Source: CBDCWT01 sp965223305 (GTDB lineage Bacteria; Planctomycetota; Planctomycetia; Pirellulales; Pirellulaceae). Taken from it: DNA of 64,000 nucleotides. Under the pieces are notes generated by a model that worked only from the letters and a program-made list of their open reading frames with translations, made no database searches and was not told where the DNA came from. This document shows positions 44,043 through 51,892 of the stretch, one piece after another. Location: assembly GCA_965223305.1 (NCBI GenBank), contig CBDCWT010000061.1:62001-126000 (forward strand), read 5' to 3'. How positions within the stretch are numbered: position 1 is the stretch's first letter; the number at the start of each line of letters is the position of its first letter. The translations under genes were made by a program, and so were the position numbers.

Positions 44043-45392
44043 GTGTCCAGTTCGACTGAGACTGCTTTTCGCAATCGGGCCCTGCTCTCCGGCTTGGTCG
44101 ACCGAGAGGCACTGGAACGCGCCGAGTCCGCGATTCGGGCCGTGGATGGATCGGATCCGGATGAAGAGGTTTCCGAGGAGAGTTTGGTCAAGTACTTGGT
44201 CGACTCGGAGTTGATCACCGCCTATCAGGTCGACCAGCTGCGTGCCGGTAGAACGAAGCTCAACTTAGGTCCCTACATCGTGACCGACTTCATCGGTCAG
44301 GGCGGTATGGGACAGGTGTTCAAGGCTGAACACAAGGTCATGGGCCGCGAATGCGCCGTCAAGGTGCTGCCGTTTCATCGCTCGACGCCCGAAGCAATCG
44401 CGACCTTCATTCACGAGATCAGGACTCAAGCCAAACTCGACCATCCCAACTTGGTGCACGCGTATGACGCGGGGCACGACGGCAACGTCCACTATCTCGT
44501 CACAGAATTTGTGCCCGGCACAGATCTCCGTCGGCTCGTTCGATCGGAGGGACCGCTGACAGTTCAGCAAGCGGCGAGCATTGTGATGCAAGCAGCTTTG
44601 GCGCTTGAGTACGCCCACGAGCGCGGCCTGATCCACCGGGATATGAAACCGGGGAACATCCTAGTAACCCCCGAAGGGGTCGCCAAGGTATCGGATCTAG
44701 GCCTGGCCAACTTCATGAACGAAGACGACGATCCCCGGGCTGGCAAGATTGTCGGCACGGCCGACTACCTGGCCCCGGAACAGATCCGAAATCCGCATGA
44801 CGTCAACAAAGCTAGTGATGTCTATTCGCTGGGCTGCACCATGTACTACGCGGTCACCGGCAAAGTTCCCTTTCCTGGGGGAACGCCAGGCAGCAAGGCC
44901 AAACGGCACCTCGAAGAGACTCCCTGGCATCCGCGACGCTTCAATCCAGAGGTCAGCGAAGAGTTTGTGGAAGTGATCGCCGACATGATGGAAAAGGACC
45001 CAGCCGCAGGACGCTTGACAGCAGGAGAAGTTGTCGGCCGGTTGGAGTCCTGGGCCAGCGACGCTGGGCCGATACCCACCTACCAGCTCACCAAGTCCCG
45101 CTGGGCACCACCACCGCTGCCCACCGATGGCGAAACCCAGGAGGACGTTGCCGAGCTAGAAGACCTTGCCCAGGAGAGCTCGACACAAGCCTCGCAAGGG
45201 ACGGAGCCACTGGTCGCCGGGAGCCAAGAGACCGGGCAGGTCGAGCCGGAACGAAGCCTGCCTTCGCCGCCACCTCTGCCGGTGCAGCGCGCGCCGACGG
45301 AACGCGCGGGCCCTGAAGCCTGGGTCGTCATCGTCTCGCTCCTAGTCGGCGCCGCAGGCGGGTTTTTCCTGCGCGGCTGGCTGGGCTGGTAG
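44043..45392 (+). CDS. Transmembrane serine/threonine protein kinase
   Basis: 449 aa, GTG start. Residues 1-75 form a helical planctomycete-type N-domain (SEESLVKYLVDSELITAYQV). The kinase domain spans about 78-335: glycine loop GQGGMGQVF (85-93), VAIK-type Lys107 in CAVKVL, HRDMKPGN (198-205), DLG for DFG (218-220) and APE (244-246). An activation-segment GTADYLAPEQ is intact, so activity is expected. A Pro/Glu/Gln-rich linker and one C-terminal membrane helix (AWVVIVSLLVGAAGGFFL) place the kinase on the cytoplasmic side with almost no outer domain. The signal sensed is therefore likely internal or through partners. Confidence 0.92.
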   Translation: MSSSTETAFRNRALLSGLVDREALERAESAIRAVDGSDPDEEVSEESLVKYLVDSELITAYQVDQLRAGRTKLNLGPYIVTDFIGQGGMGQVFKAEHKVMGRECAVKVLPFHRSTPEAIATFIHEIRTQAKLDHPNLVHAYDAGHDGNVHYLVTEFVPGTDLRRLVRSEGPLTVQQAASIVMQAALALEYAHERGLIHRDMKPGNILVTPEGVAKVSDLGLANFMNEDDDPRAGKIVGTADYLAPEQIRNPHDVNKASDVYSLGCTMYYAVTGKVPFPGGTPGSKAKRHLEETPWHPRRFNPEVSEEFVEVIADMMEKDPAAGRLTAGEVVGRLESWASDAGPIPTYQLTKSRWAPPPLPTDGETQEDVAELEDLAQESSTQASQGTEPLVAGSQETGQVEPERSLPSPPPLPVQRAPTERAGPEAWVVIVSLLVGAAGGFFLRGWLGW

Positions 45393-45570
45393 TAACCCGA
45401 AGCGTTAGTTTTGATGTTGCGCTTTCGCCGTGTTGCAGGTGAAAAGCAGGTGGAATTCGTCGCGTTGTTCGGAACCCGAAGCGTAAGCGAGGGGGAGTCG
45501 GCGTACCAACGTGAGTCATTCCCCTCGCTTACGCTTCGGGTTACGATTGAGGCAAAGTGCGCAACTTCAA
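45393..45570. repeat. Fold-back repeat of the 'CCCGAAGCGTAAGCGAGGG' family
   Basis: It directly follows the kinase stop. Outer arms GCGTTAGTTTTGATGTTGCG and GTGCGCAACTTCAAAAC enclose inner arms GAACCCGAAGCGTAAGCGAG and CTCGCTTACGCTTCGGGTTA. It is the same unit as at 13728-13915. The longer open frame into the next gene (from 45557) begins inside this repeat, so the later ATG is preferred there. Confidence 0.75.
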
Positions 45571-45640
45571 AACAGGGGCGCTGGCTTCCTCGGAGATCGG
45601 CGCCGGTAGGCAAGAAACCACCTTGTCTAGACCGACAAAA

Positions 45641-46120
45641 ATGGAGCCCGACGTGAGCAACAGACGCTTCACGATGCGGTCGCTGTTCGTGGCGATCACC
45701 GTCGTGTGCCTGCTGAGTTGGCTGGGACGATTCGGCCCCGTGTTTGCCCTTCTCGGTGTCGTGGCCGTCGGTGCACTCATTGGAACGGCGGTCGCGTTCA
45801 AACGGTCTCGAACGAACAACTTTTTCGTGACTGTCTTGGGCGGGGCGGCGGGAGGCTCCCTGCTGGCTGGCGTCCCGCTGACGATACTTTTCATCGTCGG
45901 CTGGTTGATCAGCGCCGGGGCTCCAGCGGGCCAACCGCATCTCTTCGTGGCGCACATTGTTGCCTGGTGCCTTGCCGTGGCAGCCTCGGCGGCCATCGGC
46001 GGGTATCTCGGTCTGGCCGGCTGGATCTACTTGCGTGCAGTTCAGGTCAGCCGGGAGCGTAACCGGCGCAACGACAACACCTGCGTCCAGCAGTGCACCA
46101 ACCAGAGTTCACAAAGTTGA
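45641..46120 (+). CDS. Small multi-pass membrane protein
   Basis: The ATG at 45641 gives 159 aa: MEPDVSNRRFTMRSLFVAIT. The RFTMRSLFVAIT-type start is common in planctomycete membrane proteins of unknown function. Four hydrophobic segments follow (FVAITVVCLLSWLG; PVFALLGVVAVGALIGTAVA; GGSLLAGVPLTILFIVGWLI; AHIVAWCLAVAASAAIGGYL). A short polar C-terminus ends with CVQQCTNQSSQS. No enzymatic motif is present. Its neighbours give no functional hint. Confidence 0.65.
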   Translation: MEPDVSNRRFTMRSLFVAITVVCLLSWLGRFGPVFALLGVVAVGALIGTAVAFKRSRTNNFFVTVLGGAAGGSLLAGVPLTILFIVGWLISAGAPAGQPHLFVAHIVAWCLAVAASAAIGGYLGLAGWIYLRAVQVSRERNRRNDNTCVQQCTNQSSQS

Positions 46121-46278
46121 CCGTGGGTTGGCGAGCTTGATGCACCATGTCGGGGTCAACTTGTCCGGCCATGACCGCGCGTTAGGCTACGGTCGAGTTT
46201 GCTTGCCAGCGGTCAGAGCATTGCTTAGCATGGCCGGTAGTGCCCTGCCGACCGGCTTTGCAGAGTTTCCTTCCCGAG
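46121..46278. other. Convergent intergenic spacer
   Basis: 158 bp between two converging genes. Nothing beyond short GC-rich inverted segments was seen, and no gene was recognised. Confidence 0.35.
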
Positions 46279-46869
46279 CTACTTCATGCTCTCGGTTCGA
46301 ATATTCGGCGGAGGACTCTGACCGGAATATGCTGGCCTCTGAGGAGCGTAGGGCATCCGTCCGGATGGAGCCGCAACTGGCTTGCGAACGTCTGTCTCCG
46401 TCACTTGTTTTGGATAGTAGCTGTTGCTAGTCGGCCAGCGATTCGTAGTCATGGGTGCTGACGGCGTGCTGCCGAGGTGGCCGTGGGACCAGTGCGCGTT
46501 CGGAAGATAGTGAGCTGTGGTTGGCTGAAGGACCTGCTGCGGTACGAACTGTTGAACGGGCACCGTCACGGTCTGAAAACGAAGAGCGGTGTACGGCACG
46601 AACGTGGTCCGTGTACCGCCGAGGAAGCTCCAGCTTGACACGGGTCGATACGCGACCACCGGCTGGCTCATGGTTACCTGCCGGTAGGTAGTTGTTGGCT
46701 GATAGGTGGTTGTCGGCTGGTAGGTGGTGGTTGGAACGTATTGCAAAGGACGCGTGGCCGTTGTGCCTTGTGGGCACACACAAAGCGGGGTTTGTCCCAT
46801 CGCTTGTGTTGAACCTACAAACGACATGAAAAGCGTCAAAGCGACACGAAAGTCGGCAAACCTCATCAT
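46279..46869 (-). CDS. Secreted Thr/Tyr/Gln-repeat protein
   Basis: 196 aa. The signal peptide is VALTLFMSFVGSTQAMGQ. The mature part opens with CVCPQG and tandem YQPTTTYQPTTTY repeats, then VVAYRPVSSWSFLGG, and ends in a Pro/Ser/Gln-rich tail. Such low-complexity, Tyr-rich extracytoplasmic proteins are frequent in planctomycetes and may be cell-surface or matrix components. I recognise no domain. It diverges from the IS-interrupted secreted-protein gene across a 253-bp spacer. Confidence 0.65.
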   Translation of the reverse strand: MMRFADFRVALTLFMSFVGSTQAMGQTPLCVCPQGTTATRPLQYVPTTTYQPTTTYQPTTTYRQVTMSQPVVAYRPVSSWSFLGGTRTTFVPYTALRFQTVTVPVQQFVPQQVLQPTTAHYLPNAHWSHGHLGSTPSAPMTTNRWPTSNSYYPKQVTETDVRKPVAAPSGRMPYAPQRPAYSGQSPPPNIRTESMK

Positions 46870-47122
46870 CTAGCCCCCAAAACGGTTACACAACGTAAAG
46901 CTTATTCTCTTAGACTCGCGATGTTTCCGGATGTCAACTGTAAAGCGGGTGTCGCCTCGCATTTGGCGGGAAGTTAGGAATGTGAAGTGTCTGTCGACAG
47001 CCTCATCCTTAACGGTTCGGGTACTTTTGAGGCGTCGTTTAGAAACATCACCGAGGCACTGCGCAGTTTAGCTAAAGTATAGGTCACTAATCACAGTAGA
47101 GCGTCGAAAGAAGGGTGGCAAA
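46870..47122. other. Divergent promoter region
   Basis: This spacer has lower GC content than its surroundings (for example TTCTCTTAGACTCGCG and AGTTTAGCTAAAGTATAGG). It must carry the promoters of the Tyr-repeat gene and of the interrupted secreted-protein gene. No unambiguous -35/-10 pair or operator could be assigned. AAGAAGGGTGGCAAA immediately before the ATG at 47123 may contain a weak ribosome-binding site (AAGAAGG). Confidence 0.35.
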
Positions 47123-47374
47123 ATGTCCAGGCTAGTCGGGTTCAAGTGGTTGGTATGTTGGTTGCTGATATGTCTGCCTTCGATTGGACTTGGTGACGAG
47201 CGCGCGCAGAGCGTTAGCCCGGATTATTCACGAGGGGTTGAAGATTGGGCAGAGATATGTGGTTGAGCTTTTGATGTAGGTTCGCGACCGCCAACGGGCA
47301 GAGTTCCCCCTTTCCCCCTTGCGAGGGCAGGTGACGGTGAAGATTTGACGAGGGAGACGGACAAGGGCGGGCGG

Positions 47375-48835
47375 CTACGTGCCAGGAGCCAAGGCTTGAG
47401 CCACGGTGCGGAAGAAGGGCAGATATGGCCAGGAGCCTGAAAGAAATACACGCACGCGACGTGCGGTGATCTTCATGCGTGAGGCTACTTTGATCAGCAT
47501 CATCCGCCAAGTGTTCGCATGGCCTTCACCCAAAGGATCGGCTTGGCGGCGGCGATTGAACTGGCCGCGACGCGTGCGACCCGTGGACGCTTCAGCCGGA
47601 ATTTCATGTGTCACTTGCAACGGGTCCGATCCTTGCTCCGACAACACTTTGACCGTCGGTTCCAGTGGCGGCGAGGCGATTCGTCGACGCATCTGCACCA
47701 GCAGGTTGTTGGCCGCGCAGTGCAGAAACATGCGGAAGCAATTCGCCATATAGCGATGATCGCTCAGCCGATCTGCGCACAGATCACATTTCAGCTCCTT
47801 GTTGCGGTTCTCGCTTTCGCCGCGTTCGCTGTACTCATCATAAGCGCCGTGCGGCAACGTGCGGGCTCCAGGACGATTGGTTACAACGGCTCGGCGGTTC
47901 GTCCCCTGCGAGTTGGCTTCGCACTTGACGACGACCCACCGCGGCTGCTCCCAAGTGCCGGGTTGGTAGTCAAAGCCCGTGAAGAGCCGTTGCGGCTGGC
48001 CGCTCTTTTCGCACGCTTCGACGGCTGTTTTCAGCAATTCCTCGCTGTTTCGCTTCAACACGTTATTCATGCCAACGCCAATCGAGTAGAGGACACTCAG
48101 CCGCTCACAGACCCGATAAAACCAAGGTTTGGCATAGCCCGAGTCGGCCCGTACGTGAATCACAACATCAGGAAATTTTTCACGCAGAGCCTCGACGACA
48201 CGTTCCAAATCAAGTCCCAGTCCGAGCGCCGGGTCCGCCGTGCCGTACAGCAGCGCTGGCAGCACGACCAAGTCGTTGTCGGCACAGGTGATCGCACGCA
48301 CTAGGTATTGGTACTGCTTGTAGTATCCGTGGTAGAAGATCAATTGTTGTTGACCGTGAGTGGGATCGTCGAAAACGTCAATGTCCAAAGTAATCTCGAC
48401 GGGCGTCTCGTCGAAGGAGTCCACGAAGTGTTGAAGGAACCACTCTTCCAACCGCAACAAGTCAGCTGGGGTGACGGCATTTTCAAACCGCGACAACGTG
48501 GGTTGACTTGCCAAATCTTTATCGTCCGGCAAGCGGTCCGCGATCATTTTGAAGATGGCGTCACTGCGTAACGCATCATGATCATTCTGGTCTTCGTAGC
48601 CGGCGACAATGCCGAACACGCGACTTCGAACCATCTCCAACACCGAATGAGTTGGGTCGGTTCGAGTGTCACCCAATTGAGCGGCAAACCCCTCTGTCAG
48701 CTTCAGTTTTTCGTCGAACTGCCGAAACAACAGCAGTCCGGTATCCGTGGAAAGATGTTCCTGTACCGGTTCAATTTCGATAGGCAATTCTGTCGAGAAA
48801 CCCAGTTCCACATTCCAAACATCGTGTAAAATCAT
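47375..48835 (-). CDS. IS1380-family DDE transposase
   Basis: 486 aa, ATG at 48835, with GGAGG 6 nt upstream. The DDE triad motifs fit the family: LDIDVFDDPTHGQQQ (first Asp), VIHVRADSGYAKPW (second Asp) and ERGESENRNKELK (Glu). SQPTLSRFENAVT precedes the first motif, and RMFLHCAANNLLVQMR lies downstream as usual. The C-terminus is basic (RTRRGQFNRRRQ). No frameshift or stop interrupts it, so it should be functional in cutting the 16-bp ends and probably also the MITE ends found at 38110 and 63161. Confidence 0.95.
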   Translation of the reverse strand: MILHDVWNVELGFSTELPIEIEPVQEHLSTDTGLLLFRQFDEKLKLTEGFAAQLGDTRTDPTHSVLEMVRSRVFGIVAGYEDQNDHDALRSDAIFKMIADRLPDDKDLASQPTLSRFENAVTPADLLRLEEWFLQHFVDSFDETPVEITLDIDVFDDPTHGQQQLIFYHGYYKQYQYLVRAITCADNDLVVLPALLYGTADPALGLGLDLERVVEALREKFPDVVIHVRADSGYAKPWFYRVCERLSVLYSIGVGMNNVLKRNSEELLKTAVEACEKSGQPQRLFTGFDYQPGTWEQPRWVVVKCEANSQGTNRRAVVTNRPGARTLPHGAYDEYSERGESENRNKELKCDLCADRLSDHRYMANCFRMFLHCAANNLLVQMRRRIASPPLEPTVKVLSEQGSDPLQVTHEIPAEASTGRTRRGQFNRRRQADPLGEGHANTWRMMLIKVASRMKITARRVRVFLSGSWPYLPFFRTVAQALAPGT

Positions 48836-48838
48836 TTC

Positions 48839-48899
48839 GAGCCTCCAAGCGTTGAAAGAAGTCCTTTAGTCATCACTTCTTAGATGCGTTTGGAGGCTC
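48839..48899 (-). promoter_or_regulatory. Stem-loop sequestering the transposase ribosome-binding site
   Basis: GAGCCTCCAA (48839-48848) and TTGGAGGCTC (48890-48899) are perfect inverted repeats enclosing a ~41-nt loop, with a further CG pairing beyond a bulge. On the transposase strand the inner arm contains GGAGG (48842-48846), 6 nt from the ATG. A transcript entering from outside the element would contain both arms and hide the site. A transcript starting inside the loop would not. This parallels fold-back inhibition known for IS10 and IS50. That is inference here. Confidence 0.55.
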
Positions 48900-49592
48900 A
48901 AGAATTCCCGCTTTCGTGAATAATCCGGGTTAGCGACGCCCGGGCCTTCGTGGCGGCCGTGAGGGAGCTACTGGATGACCTTGACGTTGCAGCCCGCCCC
49001 GCATCTGGCGCACCGGCAAACGAAACCGTCGCCGATCCTGCAAAAACGCCCGTGCCGAAGCAAGCCTCAGATCAGGTGCAAGACGACTGTTGTGGCGACC
49101 TGTCGACACGAGTTGACAACCTCGATGCTCAGCTGGATGTGATCTTAAGCAGGCTAAGGACGGCCCTGACAGATGACAATACCCCCAGCATCCTGCCCAG
49201 TATGAGCATTCGGAGGTTTCGCGAAGAGCTAGTGCAAGCTGTGCAAGGCAAGGTCATCGTTCGCAATCTGACCGACCATGCCGTGCGGGTTAAGGTCAAC
49301 TCGGAGTACTTGGAGATAGACAAACAGAAGGTGGCCCGCACAATGGCTCCCATCGGTCGGGTTTGGACACAAGTCTTGTCCTACAACGACCAGGGCCTCG
49401 ACAAAGCCTGGTATGACGTGAGTCGTCAATCGAAAGGTACGTACCACGAAGTGAGCGAGTGGATTTTTCCACATCAGAGCATCAGTAAGAAGGCGCGCAA
49501 CTACTTTCAGGACCCTCGAGCCGGTGAGCCTAACGAGGCGGTGTTGCTCATTCTGGTACGATCGGACCGATAAGGTGCTCCAGCTCGCCTAT

Positions 49593-49741
49593 CTGCCTGT
49601 TGAAAAACGCCGTCCTGGCGTTTTTCAACCTCACCAAGCTCAGAACAGAGTTCTTCGCGGCTCGCAAATCAACGACTTGCGTCGTTGATTTGGCATCACA
49701 TCCCTGTGATGCGACAGCCCGTCGAGAAAATCAACAGGCTG
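49593..49741. mobile_element. 150-bp hairpin-ended repeat element, copy 2
   Basis: The inverted copy of 43070-43219, with ends CTGCCTGTTGAAAAACGCC and GAGAAAATCAACAGGCTG. The strong hairpin GTTGAAAAACGCC / GGCGTTTTTCAAC is at its left end. Flanks are CTAT on the left and CTAG on the right. It fills the gap between the interrupted gene (stop 49573) and the stop codon of the peptidase-like gene (49742-49744), which it touches exactly. Confidence 0.7.
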
Positions 49742-50518
49742 CTAGCGAAGTCGAGTCAAGGGCTTCGCTGCGAGGCCGCCATTTTTCAGACGAGAGTCCA
49801 TCCACGTATGCCACGCATCCTCTAGTTCTTTGATGCTGCGGAAATCGTAGTGTTCAGCTAGCGCTTGGTCCCAACTGGTTGCACGGCCGGCCAAAGCGAA
49901 CGCGATCGCATCTTGGCGACTGCCCTGGTCAAGCAGGTATTCCATGAATCCGCAGGCAACAGCGTACTTCTTTTGCTCTGATGCACTGATGTGACTTTCA
50001 GAGAGGATTGGCTCTAGCGAGGGCCAGTTTCCAGTCTTGACAAATCCCTGCAGTATTTCGGCGCGAATGCGCTGACGCCGAGCGTCGTCGTACATGCCAG
50101 CGGCACCCTCGCTCGCCCATGGCGGTAGTTGCCCTGGAAACTCGGTAGCGAGCACCACGTGTGTCAGTTCATGAGCAAGCGTTGATCCGACGGCTCGTTC
50201 GTGAGATGTGGTCAACCAGACGATGTGTGAAAGGCTGTCCGGACTGTCAGCCACCCAAGCCAGCCCTTCATCCCTGTCCGCAGAGATACTCACACAGATC
50301 AGCGCTAGACCTTTTCCTTTGGGCAGCGGAGATCTGAGCCACTCTTTGGCGAGCTTAAGTCGAAGGTCTTCGGCAGAAGTCAGAACCTCTCGAGCCAAAG
50401 TGTTCGACGGCGCTCGGACAATAAAGTTCTTGTTTGCGGCGGTGGCGCCAGCTGACTCTGCTGCTGATGTGACTCTTACCAATCCGAACAACAGCAGTAC
50501 AAGGGCACTTCGTAGCAC
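49742..50518 (-). CDS. Secreted zinc-peptidase-like protein
   Basis: 258 aa. A signal peptide (MLRSALVLLLFGLVRVTSA) is followed by a gluzincin-like core: STLAHELTHVVLATEF (HExxH) and, about 20 residues later, PPWASEGAAGMYDD, supplying a candidate Glu ligand. The C-terminal helical part reads GFMEYLLDQGSRQDAIAFAL. The architecture parallels the larger DUF1570-type protein at 21811-23229. The expected catalytic residues are present, so peptidase activity is plausible. The substrate is unknown. Its stop codon abuts a MITE-like element, so the last residues (AAKPLTRLR) may be altered. Confidence 0.72.
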   Translation of the reverse strand: MLRSALVLLLFGLVRVTSAAESAGATAANKNFIVRAPSNTLAREVLTSAEDLRLKLAKEWLRSPLPKGKGLALICVSISADRDEGLAWVADSPDSLSHIVWLTTSHERAVGSTLAHELTHVVLATEFPGQLPPWASEGAAGMYDDARRQRIRAEILQGFVKTGNWPSLEPILSESHISASEQKKYAVACGFMEYLLDQGSRQDAIAFALAGRATSWDQALAEHYDFRSIKELEDAWHTWMDSRLKNGGLAAKPLTRLR

Positions 50519-50667
50519 ATTGGCCTCCTGCCAATAGGTTGATGGGGCGTTGGCATCCGATCCAAAGCGTCGTTATGTTCCACCAACCGAGTTCATGTCA
50601 ACAACGATGCGCGACACGCCGGAAGCGTTGCTAGCGTTGCCTGCAGGCGCCTCGTATTCCAACACCC

Positions 50668-51675
50668 TTAGTTGGCATAGACGGCCGCTCCAGCGAAGTC
50701 ATGCCGTGCGACGTCCTCCGGCGCGCAGAAGGTGTTCTTTACATTGAGACATTGAAGATTCAGGCTCGCTAGGTTCGCAAGGCCGTTCTCGTCGACATCA
50801 GTCTCCGTCAGCACGAGGCTCCTCAATGAGGCAATCTTGCTGACGTGAACCATACCACTGCTGGTGACCGGATTGTTCTTTAGGTTCAAGTGCCGGAGCT
50901 GCGAGAAGTGCTCGAGGGCGCGAAGATCTTCATCTCCCAGGCCACAGTTCACGAGGTTCAGATGAGTGATATCCGATGACAGCTTCGCCAGATCGTTCCC
51001 CTCGAACTCGCGTTTGCCTCCAGTTCGGATGCTTATCTTGGCGAGCTGTGAGAGTTTTCCCAGGGACGCAAACGGTGGCTTTATGTCGAGGTACCATAGA
51101 TCGAGGCTCGCAAGCTGCCGTAGTTGTTTCAGGTGTTTGACCCCGTGAGACGTCACAGAACCTCCATCAATCGTGAGCAACTCGATCTGTTGAAACTCCC
51201 TGGCAATCGCCTCAAGACCGCGATCAGACAGTGAGCAACGGCTGACCTTTAGCCACCTGACTTTTGGAAACTTCTTGCCGATTTCGGAAAGATACTCGGG
51301 GGAAAGTGTGCTCAGCCCGTCCAGCGTCAAGGCGACAACTTGGCTCGCCTTGGAGACGCTGCTCAGCTTGTCGCCTGGCGAGAGTAACCACTCCCTTTCG
51401 TAGCCGGTCCGCTGTTCAGTCCCAAGTTCGCAGCTACATTCCGTCTCGTTCCAGACGATCGTGATCCCATCCAAATCCAACCAGGACTGGACGAAATTGA
51501 CTGCATCCCCGAAGAACTTCGGGATGTCGTTGTACGCCCCGGCAACGACCGCCAGCACGACGAACCCCGACCAACACAGGACCCTGCGCTGGCTTCGGTG
51601 GCGATGGCAGAAAAGCACACGGCAAGGTTGTCGACATCTTTCGCCTTTTTTCGTCCTCCCAACACAAGTTGGCAT
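50668..51675 (-). CDS. Membrane-anchored leucine-rich-repeat protein with N-terminal Cys/His knuckle
   Basis: 335 aa. The N-terminus MPTCVGRTKKGERCRQPC followed by LFCHRHR is a C-x8-C ... C-x2-H small zinc-knuckle pattern like those in DUF5763-type proteins. One membrane segment comes next (about 34-48; VLCWSGFVVLAVVAGAY). The rest is LRR: ITHLNLVNCGLGDEDLRAL, LRHLNLKNNPVTSSGMVHV and LRSLVLTETDVDENGLANL, with a spacing of ~23-24 residues. LRR faces usually bind protein partners; here they would lie outside the cytoplasm with the knuckle inside. The ligand is unknown. Confidence 0.72.
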   Translation of the reverse strand: MPTCVGRTKKGERCRQPCRVLFCHRHRSQRRVLCWSGFVVLAVVAGAYNDIPKFFGDAVNFVQSWLDLDGITIVWNETECSCELGTEQRTGYEREWLLSPGDKLSSVSKASQVVALTLDGLSTLSPEYLSEIGKKFPKVRWLKVSRCSLSDRGLEAIAREFQQIELLTIDGGSVTSHGVKHLKQLRQLASLDLWYLDIKPPFASLGKLSQLAKISIRTGGKREFEGNDLAKLSSDITHLNLVNCGLGDEDLRALEHFSQLRHLNLKNNPVTSSGMVHVSKIASLRSLVLTETDVDENGLANLASLNLQCLNVKNTFCAPEDVARHDFAGAAVYAN

Positions 51676-51892
51676 GTCTTACCCCTTTACTTGTGTACGT
51701 CTGCAGGGCTGACTGGGAACAGCAATGGGTTGGCGCAAGCCTGCTCGGTGCACCCCGTCTTCAGCCCCCAGCGAAAGTCCGCTTGCGATTCAAATGGCCG
51801 AACGACGCTCGGGGCAGTTGGACTCCGAGCCGGCCGATGATACGCACAATCGTACCACGGGTACGATCGTTTACTACAAGCAGGTTCGCACG

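Larger units (their letters stand above)
47218..48929 (-). mobile_element. Complete IS1380-family insertion sequence (1712 bp)
   Basis: Both ends carry the 16-bp perfect inverted repeat CCCGGATTATTCACGA (47218-47233 and 48914-48929). The element is flanked by a 4-bp direct duplication TTAG (47214-47217 and 48930-48933). It contains one transposase gene on the minus strand. A 10-bp inverted repeat near the transposase start overlaps its ribosome-binding site. The intact ends, intact gene and exact duplication suggest it is recent and possibly active. Two small elements in the window share its ends. Confidence 0.95.
47123..49573 (+). pseudogene. Secreted-protein gene split by the IS1380-type element
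   Basis: The 5' part (47123-47217) encodes a signal peptide, MSRLVGFKWLVCWLLICLPS, then IGLGDERAQSVS. The 3' part (48934-49573) encodes AVRELLDDLDVAARP, a Cys-Cys pair (DDCCGDLSTRVDNLDAQLD), a helical stretch and a beta-rich end (KVIVRNLTDHAVRVKVNSEY ... AVLLILVRSDR). Deleting the element and one TTAG joins them in frame (...GTT AG|C GAC GCC...) to give about 244 aa. The family is unknown. The downstream part could be expressed alone from GTG at 48950, but without export signal it is probably non-functional. Insertion looks recent. Confidence 0.85.

Noticed and set aside
47406..48304. Plus-strand open frames inside the insertion sequence
   Set aside because: They are antisense to the transposase, with composition typical of a reverse-frame shadow.
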